From NCBI RefSeq assembly GCF_002127325.2, contig NC_035449.2, forward strand, positions 140,989,807 through 141,053,806: a DNA stretch of 64,000 nt, given 5' to 3'. Shown piece after piece: positions 23,580 to 35,757 of this stretch (position 1 is its first letter; each line of letters opens with the position of its first letter). The notes beneath the pieces were generated by a model, which saw nothing but the letters and a program-made list of their open reading frames with translations, was not told the DNA's origin and did not search any database. A program made the translations under genes and the position numbers. The DNA comes from Helianthus annuus. Lineage: Eukaryota; Streptophyta; Magnoliopsida; Asterales; Asteraceae.

Positions 23580-26500
23580 GGTAGAAGACTGTTCGAATAG
23601 TTGCGGATACTTGGTCTTCATTTCACTCTTAAGTTCCCAATGAATTCGCCGCCACGCTTTCCTTCCCATCGAACCTTGACTATGAGAATTTTGATCCGCC
23701 TCAGTGGCTTGACACCTTGATCCATGATTTCTACCGGTTTCTCCACAAAGTGTACCGCTTCGTTTATTTGCAAGTCTTCAAGGGGACCTGCAGTTCCTCG
23801 TCGGCTAGGCATTTACGTAGGTTAGATACGTGGAACACTGGATGCACGTTGTTTAGTTCTTGTGGCTCGTCGAGTCTGTATGCCACCTTGCCAATCCTTT
23901 CGAGTATCTTGAAAGGACCTACATAGCGAGAAGCAAGATTTCCTTTCTTACCAAAATGAACTACTCCCTTCCATGGAGATATCTTGAGAAGAACTCGACC
24001 ATCAACATCAAATTCCAGAGGCTTACGCTTATTATCAGCATAGTTCTTTTGCCTGCTCCTAGCCTTGACCAAGTTATCACAGATTTGAAGAATCTTATCC
24101 GTTGTCTCTTGAATGATTTTAGGGCCAGTAAATTGCTTGTCACCAATCTCATGCCAGCTGAGAGGAAATTGGCACTTGCAGCCATACAAAGCTTCGAAAG
24201 GAGCCATCTGAATATTGGAATGATAGCTGTTGTTGTACGACAACTCAATCAATGGTAAATGTACATGTCAGTTACCACCAAAGTCGATGACACAAGAACG
24301 TAGCATATCCTCTAGGGTCTGAATAGTACGCTCGGTCTGTCCATCCGTTTGAGGATGAAAGGCCGTGCTAAGATTCAAATGAGAACCCATAGCGGATTGA
24401 AAGGTTTGCCAAAGACGTGAAGTAAAACGACCATCACGGTCTGAGATTATGTCGAGGGGTATGCCATGACGGCATATAATCTCATCGGTATAGATTCGAG
24501 CAAGCTTACCCACTTTATAATCTTCACGAATAAGAAGAAAGTGGGCGGATTTGGTAAAACGATCAACAATCACCCAGATACTATCGTGACCAAACGGTGT
24601 ACGAGGTAGTTTGGTAATAAAATCCATAGCAATGCTATCCCATTTCCAAACTGGGATTTCGGGTTGTTCTAAGAGTCCAGAAGGACGCTGATGTTCCGCC
24701 TTAACCTTCGAGCAAGTAAGGCATTTAGAAACATATATAGCAATGTCCTTCTTCATACCAGGCCACCAATAAGTCATACGCAGATCATGGTACATTTTAT
24801 CAGCGCCTGGATGAATAGAGTATCGGGACTTGTGAGCCTCATTCATGATGAGTTCACGAAGGTTATCACAATCTGGCACCCAGATGCAATTGAGATAGTA
24901 TTTAAGGCCATCAGATTTAGTTTCGAGTTGATCCACGTTAGCACCAAGAAGTTCAGTGGATAGACTACCTTCATTAACTGACGAATATTGAGCTTCACGA
25001 ATACACACATGGAGATCACTAGAGATGCGAATAGCCTTAACATGAGTTTTACGACTAAGAGCGTCGGCTATTACATTCGCCTTGCCAGGATGATAGAGAA
25101 TTTCGCAGTCGTAGTCGTTAAGCAATTCCACCCAACGTCTCTGTCGCATGTTCAGTTCCTTTTGGTCAAAGATATGTTGAAGGCTTTTATTGTCAGTGAA
25201 AACCACACACTTAGTACCATACAGGTAGTGTCGCCAGATCTTTAACGCAAACACGACTACACCAAGCTCCAGATCATGAGTAGTATAGTTTTCTCATGTA
25301 CCTTGAGTTGACGAGAGGCATTAGCAATAACCTTGTCCCGCTGCATGAGCACACAGCCCAACCCACGGTTCGAGGCATCACAATATACCACAAAATTGTC
25401 ATTCTCGTCAGGGAGAGTAACAACAGACGCGTTACACAAAAGGGTCTTAAGAGTCTGAAAAGATTCCTCTTGCTCGGAACCCCAAACAAAAGGTTTCTCT
25501 TTTTGAGTCAACGATGTGAGAGGAACAACAATCTTAGAAAAGTCCAAGATGAATCGACGGTAATAACCTTCCAATCCTAAAAAGGAACGAATCTCAGATG
25601 CCGATTTTGGCGTACTCCAACTCTTCACTGCTTTGATTTTAGAAGGGTCAACATGAATACCTTACTTACTAGCAACATGACCAAGAAATTGCACTTCATC
25701 AATCCAAAACTCACATTTAGAAAATTTAGCATACAAGCGTTCACCACGTAAAAGTTCAAGCATCAAGCATAAATGACGAGCATGATCAGCCTTAGACTTA
25801 GAATAAATGAGAATATCATCAATAAAGACTATCACAAAACGATCCAAATAAGGTTTACAAACACGATTCATAAGATCCATGAACACAGCGGGTGCGTTGG
25901 TCAATCCAAAAGGCATGACCACGAACTCGTAGTGTCCATAACGTGTACGAAAGGCGGTTTTGGGTACATCATCTTCGAGTACATGAAGTTGATGATAACC
26001 AGAAGAAGATTGATTTTCGAGAAACAGGACGCGCCATGTAGTTGGTCAAATAGATCATCGATACGAGTTAGGGGAAAACGATTCTTAACGATAAGCTTGT
26101 TAAGTTCACGATAGTCCATACACATGCGAAACGAACCATCTTTCTTCTTGACGAATAGCACGGGAGCACCCCACGGAGAGGTACTTGGACGAATGAATCC
26201 CTTGTCGAGCAATTCTTGTAGTTAGCTGGATAACTCTTGCATTTCGGAAGGTGCAAGACGATAACTAGCTATGGCGACAGGAGTCGCACCAGGTATGAGA
26301 TCAATACGAAAATCAACGGACCTAGGAGGAGGAAGACCAGGAAGATCTTCAGGAAAGACATCTAGGAAGTCACACACTACTGGAACGTCGCTTATGTTCT
26401 TCCCCTTGCCCTTTTGTTCCACCACGTGGGCCAAGAAGGCAAGGTTCTGTCTACGTAAGCATCGGATTGCTTGCGTGCATGATATCAGCCTTAGTCCTTT

Positions 26501-26857
26501 CGAAGGTCGGTCTCCATAGACATGCAAAGTATCGCCGGACAGCAGAGGTAGACGAACAAACTTCTCATGACAGGTAATCTCGGCATGATTCTTACACAAC
26601 CAATCCATACCAGTAATGACATCAAAACTACCCAATTGCATGGGTATTAGATCAATAGTAAACACGTGGTCGTTAAGAGTCAAGGAACAACCACAGAGAA
26701 TAGAATCAACTAGAATAGACTTCCCATCGGCAATCTCCACCGAAAACGACTTAGGTAACTTAGAACGTGCACAGTTTAACAAAGATTCAAATTCCACAGA
26801 CACAAAACTTCTATCGGCACCAGTATCAAATAGAATCGAAGCATAAAGGTTATTCAC
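23580..26857 (-). pseudogene. pol: Tekay pol remnant: protease, RT, RNase H, integrase, chromodomain
   Basis: In element order: aspartic protease with DTGA (about 26825), continuing to 26222. Reverse transcriptase (26212-25662) with [11 protein letters not shown] around the catalytic DD. RNase H (25628-25060) ending in ADALSR. Integrase (about 24900-23810) with HHCC residues H148, H156, C178, C181 and a D211, D272, E308 triad (D-x35-E), counted from 25254. A chromodomain-like tail IVKVRWEGKR (about 23660). Damage: stop TAA at 26222-26224, frame change near 26010, TAA at 25662-25664, frame change near 25290, TGA at 24268-24270 replacing a tryptophan, and two frame changes at 23620-23800. Catalytic residues are intact, so loss was recent or neutral. 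Confidence 0.93.
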
Positions 26858-26920
26858 AAGAAACGTACCATTAACGACGTCATTGTCGTTACGAGCCTGG
26901 TTAGCATTAAGATTGAACGC

Positions 26921-28129
26921 TCATCCATGAGCGGCTGGTTGCTGGTCCTGGTTCAGCTGAGGACACTGGTTACGAAGATGAGTAGTATCTCCACACTTGT
27001 AGCATGCACGGACAACATTGACTGGCCTAGAATTCTGCTGAGGAGCTGGAAGAGCTGGTAAAGCTAGCTGAGCTGGGGCTTGCTGAGTTGGTTGAGCAGG
27101 GTTAGCTTGACGACAGTAAGGGGTCGTGTGACCATAGTGATTGCAGTTGGTGCACAAACGACATGCAGAGTTAGCAGGATGATGAAAGTTACAAGTCGTA
27201 CACTTGGGGTAAGATCCAGAGTACTGCTTCTTGACTTCAGGTGCCGCAGGGTTCTGAACAGCAGCAGCAGGAGCAGGTTTAGCAGCAGGGTTTTGAACAG
27301 TAGGAACAATGGCATTGCATCCTGAACCCTGAGACTTTCGCCTCTTGTTCTTGCTGCCACTTGGCTGCTGGGTAACTTGATGAGCAGAATTGGAAGGAGC
27401 AGAGTTAGCAAACTGCTTATCACGAACGCGGTTGTTGTTGAGACTAGCTACAAGACGGTAGACTTCCTCAATAGTTTCGAGTTGAGCTGCTTCAACAGAA
27501 TCACGCATAGCAGGAGGTAGACCATTGATATACTTGGTTATCATACGCTTAGGAGTAGAAACCAAGTGAGGGACGATCAAACTGAGCTGCTTGAAACGAG
27601 TAGTATAAGCCACATTATCATCACCAATTTGCTTCAAGTGCAAAAACTCTTCTTCAAGCTTCAACTGTTCATGGGGAGGGCAGAACTCAAGCATCATCAG
27701 TTCACGCACCTCGGCCCATGGAAGAGCATAGGCTTCTTCTTTCGAACGGATGTTTCTCTCATTAGACAACCACTCCAACGCTCTGCCTTGAAACATTCCA
27801 GTCGCACTCCTAGTCTTTAAGTGATCTGGGCACTCGCTGTTGATGAAAGTAACCTCAATGCTGTCTAACCACTCCAGCATAGCGGTCACCCCATCACTGC
27901 CCGTGAAAGGCTTAGGGTTGCAGGAGATGAAATGTTTGTAGCTGAACTTAGTAGGCTTTAGCTTCTCGGCCTTCGAGTCCACAGAGGATGGAGGAGTGTT
28001 TGATCCTTGGATCTCAGAGACGATCTTTGGCACGACTCAAGCAATCTGGTCGGCCATAAATGACATCATCTTTTTCTGAGACTTTTCCCTAGATCTCTTG
28101 AGAGTGTCGGATAGCTTTCGAGAAGACAT
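26921..28129 (-). pseudogene. gag: Tekay gag with a premature stop
   Basis: The natural start is ATG at 28129 (MSSRKLSD...), not the later open frame at 28033, because the frame runs straight from 28129 through one TGA at 28037-28039. Downstream is a Retrotrans_gag-type capsid domain (WLDSIEVTF...LEWLS...EFCPP...YINGLP), then a basic, proline/alanine-rich linker. The nucleocapsid part has C-x2-C-x4-H-x4-C knuckles CTNCNHYGHTTPYC and CYKCGDTTHLRNQC, preceded by a cysteine/histidine cluster. It would form the virus-like particle and bind the RNA. One base change (CGA to TGA, probably) would explain the loss. It is separated from the protease frame by about 60 bp. Confidence 0.9.
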
Positions 28130-28338
28130 CTAAAGATCCAATCAGAGGATCGTATAAGTCTAGATTTCACAAAGCCTCATAATACAGATTCACACACGAT
28201 AGATTAAGACTCAAGATTCAAGAAGATTCACATAGGTTAAAGATTCAAACTTCACAAAGATTTCAACAGATTCAACACCGCAAAACCCACGACCTTCGCA
28301 TAGCACATTGTACGAAGTTTGGAAACATGTCAAAAACG

Positions 28339-29343
28339 CTTATATATAGGAAGTACCAGCGGCGTATCCACCACGCTTCGGGCACATCGCTTCCGCTTCG
28401 TACTCGGTGTCATGTTACGGGTTGCAAAACACACTCATCATCGTCATTCACATGGATTCCAATAGATTCACATAGGTTACAATAGATTCCAATAGATTCC
28501 AATAGATTCACATAGATTACAATAGATTCCAATAGATTCACAAAGATTACAATAGATTCCAATAGATTCACATAGATTACAATAGCTTCCAATAGATTCA
28601 CATAGATTACAATAGATTCCAATAGATTCCAATAGATTCACATAGATTACAATAGATTACAGTAGATTCCAATAGATTCACATAGATTACAATAGATTCC
28701 AATAGATTCACATAGATTCACATAGATTAGTGTTAACAATCCACAAACAACGAAATCCCGCATGGCACGTGCTACGAAAGTTCGGCAACATGACGGAAGC
28801 ACTTATATATATAGGAAGTACCAGCGGCGTATCCACCATGCTTCAATCATGCCACGTCCGTCCCGTCATCGGTGTCATGCTTCGTTAACCATATCACTTC
28901 TCACAACATAGATTAGCCGAAATAGATTCAACAACATAGATTAACCAAATAGATTCCACAACTTCAACCCGAGCCTACAAAACTACGAACTTCACTTAGC
29001 GCGTGGTACGAAGGTTCGGTAACATGCTAGAAACACTTATATATAGGAAGTACCAGCGGCATATCCACCATGCTTCGGACATGCCACATCCGCCTCGTCT
29101 TCGGCGCTAGGCTATGTTTCGTATTTTGTTTCTCAAAACAACACATACATAGATTACGCATAGATTACACATAGATCATACTTAGATTCCACATAGATTA
29201 CACAAGTAGTTCCCCATAGTTTAAAATTCACATCCTCATCACCCGTTTGCAAAACACTAAGTTTCGCATGGCACTTGGTACAAAAGTTGGTAACATGCCT
29301 GAAACACTTATATATAGGAAGTACCAGCGGCGTATCCACCATG
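28339..29343 (-). other. Four copies of the two-hairpin motif in the Tekay leader
   Basis: Copies at 28339-28373, 28801-28840, 29034-29071 and 29305-29343, all in element sense, each followed by a similar CATGCT/CCTTCG-type context. Spacing is about 460, 235 and 270 bp. The same motif occurs once per LTR in the long-LTR family. Confidence 0.8.
28440..28735. repeat. AATAGATTCCAATAGATTCACATAGATTAC tandem repeat
   Basis: About 25 copies of a 10-12 bp word (AATAGATTCC / CATAGATTAC) between the first two two-hairpin motifs of the leader. Purely repetitive; the open frame across it is not a gene. Confidence 0.85.
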
Positions 29344-30223
29344 TTTCGGACACGTCACTTTTCCCTCGTATTTCAATGCCATGTTGCATTCAGTGCTTCA
29401 CAACCACAAAATACACATAGATTCATCGGATAGATTCACATAGCATCATAGTCGATTAAGATTCCCACTTAGATTAACATCATGAGTAAAGCTTCATAAA
29501 TTTAGTTTGATCCTGAGATTAGAATTAGCGTTTTAGATTGCGGAAAAACGTGTGAATTGTGTAAAAGCCTCAAAATATACGAAGAATCAAGATAAGCGAA
29601 GAATCGAGTTTAAAACCACGCATAAAAATCGAGATAACATAAAAGATAGGCTCATAAAACATAGGATTGTTCCGGGTAGAGGAACGGTGACTAACCAAAA
29701 TGATTCGAACCCCTTTCGAATTGAGGCAACACGTCTTGACTTACTTAGACAAATGCGTCATCGATGTTAGGCCTACGATATTCGTCCTTTTGGTCATTTC
29801 ACGTATCTAATTGATTGGGAATTTCAAGACTTGGCGAGGCATAAAAATCAAGGAGTGGGACTAGTTATCAAGGCCTGAGTTTCACCTCTAACTTGACAAC
29901 ATCGTACCCTAATAGCGTCAGTACTTATCTGCAGACAAGACCTACTAGAATAATATGGAGGTTTCCCATCAAGGTTCAAATGTCACTCCTGACTTGAGGG
30001 CAAATCTCGTGCAAAACACAAACACTGGTTAACAGCGTTTTCAAAGTATCAAGTGTATATTATATCAGCCTTAGGAAAGGCATGTAAGCTTGGCGGGGGA
30101 AATGTGCTGCTAGGAAGCAGATTCGGTAGAATGCATACATCTTAACAACAGATAAGAATCAAGGTTCCTAGAACTATTGACTAGGGCAAGCATTCCTACT
30201 TATCCTAATTCCCTATACTTATG

Positions 30224-30235
30224 GCTCTGATATCA
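30224..30235 (-). promoter_or_regulatory. Primer-binding site of the Tekay element
   Basis: GCTCTGATATCA on the plus strand is one base away from the complement of the tRNA-Met priming site. Three bases separate it from the LTR at 30239. Confidence 0.8.
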
Positions 30236-30238
30236 ATC

Positions 30239-32748
30239 TGTCACACCCCAACTGATGGAGGAAACATCAGGGTGCGAGCACTAAGCGTTCAGATTGCTCA
30301 TGAGAATCCATATGACTAAATAGTTTCAATAGAAATTAGATTCGTTTCATGCAATTGTCTAAAACAACATCAACCACCAAAACATAGCATCATACTAACA
30401 CAAACATAATCATTGTTTCAAAGTTTCTAGTTTTAGCTACATGGAGTATCTAAGTTCCATCCTAGCTTGTTTCATGATTTCTAGCGTCCTGTCAGCCTGC
30501 AACATGTATTAAAATAGAGTCAGTACAAAAACGTACTGGCGAGTATAAAAGTTTGAGTAATAGCATAATAGATTAAAATAACTCATTTTCATCGTGTAAA
30601 AAAATAGTTTCAGTCATGCTAGTGTTCGCAGATCAACAAGTGATAGCCCAAGTATCCCGATGCTTTAGTGTTTTCCCAAGTCTCAAGGAAAACTAGAATC
30701 CTCCTAACAATACCCCTGAGAATAATGGGGAGGTGCATCTCCTATAGCGATACTATTGTTAAGGCGGAAGTACACACCCTGGATTAAACGTCCACATAGC
30801 ACAAAGAGTCTAGAATCAAGAATCACAAGTTTCACATACACATTGGATAGAGTTTTTAGTTTCCAAAAGTTTCAAGTATCATAGTTTAATAGAATACATG
30901 TTGCATCCCAAAGTTTAAAACAAAAAGGGATCAAGTATACTCCCAGTGATTGCTTAACAGATTAACTGTTATTGGATCAAAGGGAGCTCTTTAGAGTTAG
31001 CCTGATTAGATTACAACCGATAAAAGTCGGGCAGAATAACGAAATTCAAACCAAGTGTCGGAACAGTCATCTTGATCGGATGGTTGTTCGATCGGATGGC
31101 TATCTGATCGGATTGCCATTCGATTGGGATGATAATTATGTAGGGGACGGATTGCCATCCGATCGGATGGTCATCCGTACGGATGGCCATTCGAACGAAT
31201 GGTCATTCGATCTAAGTGTTGAGATTCCAAATTGATTACCAAGTGTTCAAGTTAGGTCACCTTGAATGGATGGTTATCCGATCGAACGGCAATTCGATCG
31301 GATTGCCACTCGATCATTGAGGTTTCCAAAGTTTCAAGTTTCTGAATAGTTTCTAAGTGTTGCAAGGTTCCAAAATCCATTGTCCTTTCGATGGGATGGC
31401 AGTTCGATCGGATGGCTATCCGATCGGAATGCCATTCGACGATCAAAGATTTAAGTTCCCAAAAATGTTTAAGATTACGAGACAAGTGTCACCTGATCGG
31501 ATGGCAGTTCGATCGGATGGCTAACCGATCAGATTGCCATTCGATTGAGTTGTCCTTGTCACGTTCACAACCTTGTAAAGTTTCTAAGTTTCAGTTTAAA
31601 CCGCGAAGATATGATACGCATTGAGACAACGGTGAGCACATCAGTGTAAAGCCAATCTGTTCAGATGGGAATCACCCCATTCCGTTCAGTCGTCCATTTG
31701 TGACGGTGTTTATGTCAGATTTCATACTCCGGTCATCTTCTCTGGCAACAATCCATCTCCAAACCAACTCTAAACTAATCATCACGTCTATAGTCCGTTT
31801 AGACCCAGATCTCACCGTTTCAGGTAAAATTTTTAAGAAAAGATGAAGATAAACATAAGTTTTAGTTGAAAAGTCTAGATTTATTTAAGATTCTGTGTAA
31901 AACATATGATATTCCTTAGATCTGAGCTAAATCTTGGCAGGAATGACATCACACCGTGGTTTGTACAAACCACCATGATGACGTCACCCTCAAGGGCTCA
32001 AATCTTAGAGATTTCACGGTGAAAAGTTAAGTTTCAAAGGAGAATCATGTAGAGAATGATGTGTAGATCAAAGTTGTACAAGAATCTAGTGTAAAACGTA
32101 CAAAATCACCAAGAAATGAAGAAAAAGTAGAAGTGCGTGCGTCTGGATCGAGTGAGACTGTCACATCAGTGAGAATGATGTGACAGGCCTTTGTATAGTA
32201 TCAGAGGGAGAGAGTGAGGCGGTGTGCACGGATCGGATGGCAGCTCGGTCGAATAGCCATTCGATCGGATGGTCATCCGATCGGATGGTCATCCGGTCGG
32301 ATTGCCATCCGGTCAATCCCATCCTTTTCGTGTTCCCATCTTTGATTCGTTTTGCGAGTTAGATTAAGTGTTGTGTTGCGTATTATTGGGTAATAGTATC
32401 ACATAATTAGATTATATCATTAACACAAAAGTTTCCATAGTTTCCGCCAGTGACAAGACTCTAGTCCCTCGTTCAACCAAGTCTCAAGTTTCACGAGCCT
32501 CAAGAGTCAAGCACTAAAGTATCAAGAGTTAAGAATCTAGATTCCGAGCATCAAGAATCATAGCTTCCAAGTATCAAGTATCAAGAATCATAGTATCCGA
32601 GTATTAAGTATCAAGAATCATAGTATTTAAGTATCAAGTATCAAGGATCATAGTATTAGATTCACAAAGTATCAAAAGTATCACATATCACATAGTATAG
32701 GGGCTAAAAGTGTCAAATAGGTAAAAGTCTAGGGACACAGGTGTTACA
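30239..32748 (-). repeat. 5' LTR of the Tekay element
   Basis: 2510 bp, uninterrupted partner of 17768-23541. Motif arrays lie at 31070-31545 and 32225-32315. It ends GGTGTTACA before TSD ACTAC (32749-32753). Confidence 0.93.
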
Positions 32749-33274
32749 ACTACAACCCACATCCACCACCATCACCCATCATCCATCATAGAGTGTGTGT
32801 AGTAGTCTCAGGATCCAAGATTGATAGTAAGAGTTCTTGACAATCAAAGGCATTGTTTACCTAAGTCTCTTACATCACTTGGTGAAAACAAGCATTTAGT
32901 GTAATACTTTTGATTTTTAATTTTTTCGCACTTTTTATTTGGTTATGTATTAATGTCTTTAATAACTAGTTTCTTATGTTGAAGGTGAAACTTCCTTATC
33001 ATTTGTCTGTGGTGTCTTGGCATTATTTTACTGTCTATATAAAATAAAAGATTTACACCATTCATATCTCTACGGTCTATATAGAGATATGTTGGCTACC
33101 TGGTCGGGGTTAAGGGAATGGTTTGGTAAGGTTCTTGCCTTGTTCAGTGTATAGATCCTGCAAGGACCTGGGTCAAGCTTACTAGGACCTTCTTCAATAC
33201 CCACTGGTATTGGATGGCAGGGGTGCGAATGGCTTGATCCCCTCATATGTAAACTACTATTAATACATTAACCC

Positions 33275-33480
33275 GGCTACTTGGGATTGTATCCCCGCTG
33301 ACTCAAACCACTTAGCCGAGGGTAACGTCACCTTCAAAAGAGGGGCCTACCACATTACGCATTAATAACTTAATTAATTATCTTTCAATATTCCGACCCA
33401 TTAGGATTGTATCCTTGCTGACTCAAACTACTGGGTTGAGGGTAACGTCACCATCAAAAGAGGGGCCTACTACTATAACT
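33275..33480 (+). repeat. Direct duplication in the Athila/Tat-like solo LTR
   Basis: Two copies of a ~75-bp block (GGATTGTATCC...GAGGGGCCTACNAC) start at about 33284 and 33407. They differ at a handful of positions, so the duplication is old. Confidence 0.75.
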
Positions 33481-33870
33481 AAGATAATCTCTTAAAAAGT
33501 GCAAAAGTGCGGAAATCATCAAAGATTACACTAAAGGCGAGTCGGATCCAAGTGATTCATCTTGTCTATCTGTTTTTATTTTATTTATTTTTTCAGCATT
33601 TTTTAGTTTTAATTTTCATGTTTAAAACCTTTTCTAAAACTTTTGATTTGATTAGACGTTGAGCATAAACCGGTACTAAAAGCTCTTGTGTCCTTGGACG
33701 ACCTCGGTATCTTACCAACGCTATACTACGCTCACGATGGGTGCACTTGCCCATATGTGTGTTTAGTGTTAGTAAAATATTGTGTTTTATAAATTTAAAA
33801 CTTGACTAAAGTGTTAAAAAGGGCTTAAAATATAACTAAAAATATATTCACACCCATACACATCATATGT

Positions 33871-35757
33871 CCAACTTCATTACATTTGAAACACGAAACA
33901 CGTCCGACTGTCTTTGACGACAACGGTACCTTCAGCCTGTTTTAGTTTCTGTTGGGCAAAGAATTTCTCATTGGATTGACCATAGATTTGTGATTCTTTG
34001 TCGCTTTCTGAACTTTTGCCATGCACAAAGTTCATCTTTTGAACATACTTCTATTTTTCAAACTTCTTCCTTTGATTGTACTTACCGTTACCCGACCCAG
34101 TCCTCCCATTGTTGTAATTTTTCTTGTGATAGTTAGAATGAGAGTTTCTAGGTTTGGTGTAGTAAGCTTTATCCTTGGTGATGTTTAAAAACCTCTCAGT
34201 GATTGACAAACTGTCAATTTCAGATACGTCCACTTCTACCAGTTTAAAAGCCATTTCAATCTTGTTCAAGTTGACTTTTTGAATCGGAAACTCTTCGTTC
34301 GAATACAACTTGTCCTATCTGCTCATTTTATACATGACCAAGTTCAGATCATCATTCAAGTTAGTACCGGATTTCGGAATGTAATTTTTATGGAAACATT
34401 CTTTATCTTCAAAATGAGTTTTTGAACTTTGGTATTTAGTGGAATCACTTTCGGTTTCATTTTCAAGAACACTCTCAACCACATTCTTAACCACTTCAGA
34501 TTCACAACCCTCATCAGTTTTATAGGTTTTTGAATAGGCCACATCAATGTCCTCGGGCAACTGATCAGTTTCATCTGTTTTAACAGATTTTAACTTCATA
34601 TTCAACGCCTTTTCCACCCCCACCGGCTTAATCCTGCAATAGCCGTCTCGCAGAGGAAGTGGAACATGGTGAAAACGCAAACCATTGTTTTCCCCATATC
34701 CATACACATCCTCCCCGTTTTCATCTTTCCTGGTTGGTTTCGGGAGGATATGATCCAAGATATATGATGCAGTAGAATAACTAATCAGTTTCTTGTCTAC
34801 TCATTCGGTTTCAATTCGTGCTTTTTCAAGTTTTTGTTTAAGCTTTGCTATTTTGTCTATGTGATTATTATTTGCAGTTTGCTTATCCATAACAGTAGCT
34901 TTTAAGAACATGATAGTAGCATCATTTTCTCGACTGAGATCAATAAATTGATTAATTTTCTTGCTCATTTTATCAGAAGCTTCTTTCATTTGTTTGAAAT
35001 CATAAGCCAAAAGATCATTGTGTTTTCTCAGTTCTTGAATTTCTTTTTCTTTTCCAAAACATGCAATGTCTTTTTCAAAACATTTAGTGCAAATGCTTTT
35101 TTTGTTTTAAAGCTTCTTCTTTTTCAACTAGCTCTGCGCTTTTTTGTTTAAAATCTCATCTTTTTCAGCTAACTCTGCACATTTTTTTTAATAACTCGTC
35201 TTTCTCAGTACAAGACTTGCATGGCTCCGTACATTTCTTGCACTGAATTTTAGTTTTAATCTCAACTGTTTTAGATTTTATCTCAACTTTCTCTTTAATC
35301 TCACTCTCTACTCTCTCGCTTCCCGACTCAACCTTTTTCTCGAACTCAGGCTTGTTTACTACCTCTTTTAAGTCTGCCATCATAGCTTATCAGCAATCTC
35401 TGCAAAATATTCAGCAGTCATCTCTTTCTTAACGTCGATAATTTCCTCCCTTGTTCCTTCTTCGGTTCTTCTTGCTGCATTCCGCAGTATCTAGCTTGAG
35501 TGTCGAATAAACCTGCAAAAGAACTCATCATATTAGGAGGAATAAAACCAACAGATCTAAGAGCATATAACATTCCATTATCCTCAGGCTCTTCATCATA
35601 GGATATATCAAAATGAATTTCTCCCTGTTCTTTGATAACTTCTTCACCTGTTGTTTCCGGTTCACTTATAATTGTTTTACCAGGAAATCAAAGTAAGCCA
35701 ACCCCACCTTGTCTCCAACATTTTCCATGTTGGGTATGTACACGTCCGGGTTGTTCT
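33871..35757 (-). pseudogene. gag: Copia D gag remnant (upstream part of the pol at 13730-17138)
   Basis: Read on the minus strand this is the C-terminal half of an extended copia gag. Pieces, from the 5' side: an acidic/lysine-rich stretch; a C4 module C-x2-C-x3-C-x2-C (35210-35242, CKKCTEPCKSC); a coiled-coil segment (34801-35010); a spacer with EEFPIQKV (about 34280); and the first half of a CCHC knuckle, CFKCNEVGH (about 33870-33900), where the solo LTR interrupts it. The missing knuckle half lies at 17117-17138. Blocks are in different frames with stops. 35384-35757 continues the same gag in broken frames. The same modules occur in copia B. Confidence 0.8.

Larger units (their letters stand above)
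28130..30223 (-). other. Tekay 5' leader, non-coding
   Basis: About 2.1 kb between PBS and gag start. It contains the tandem repeat and the four two-hairpin motifs listed separately. The 29350-30220 part has no repeat or reading frame that I can support. Confidence 0.7.
17768..32748 (-). mobile_element. Complete Tekay/Del-type chromovirus, inactivated
   Basis: A minus-strand Ty3/gypsy element with both LTRs, PBS, polypurine tract, gag, protease, reverse transcriptase, RNase H, integrase and a C-terminal chromodomain-like tail, flanked by TSD ACTAC. Without the nested solo LTR it is about 11.7 kb. The leader between PBS and gag (28130-30223) is unusually long and rich in repeats. At least four in-frame stops and several frame changes make it inactive. 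The chromodomain position and the palindrome at the polypurine tract place it in the Tekay/Del clade. Confidence 0.92.
17144..33865 (+). mobile_element. Solo LTR, Athila/Tat-like, split by the Tekay element
   Basis: 17144-17767 and 32754-33865 join to a 1.74 kb LTR with ends TGATGTGT/ACACATCA and no internal sequence. It is flanked by TSD TATGT (one mismatch), so it is a solo LTR formed by LTR-LTR recombination. Its promoter region has GC-rich repeats and a TATA box at 17681-17690. Near the 3' end is the ...GGGTGCACTTGCCC... region (about 33739-33752) familiar from Athila/Tat LTRs. The lineage is inferred from that resemblance only. Confidence 0.85.

Noticed and set aside
29552..29770. 72-codon plus-strand frame in the Tekay leader
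   Set aside because: Antisense to the element, no recognisable domain, low-complexity basic composition.
33040..33100. Inverted repeat CATATCTCTACGGTC...TATAGAGATATG as a terminator or miniature element
   Set aside because: A single short hairpin inside the solo LTR, with no target duplication around it and no evidence of mobility.
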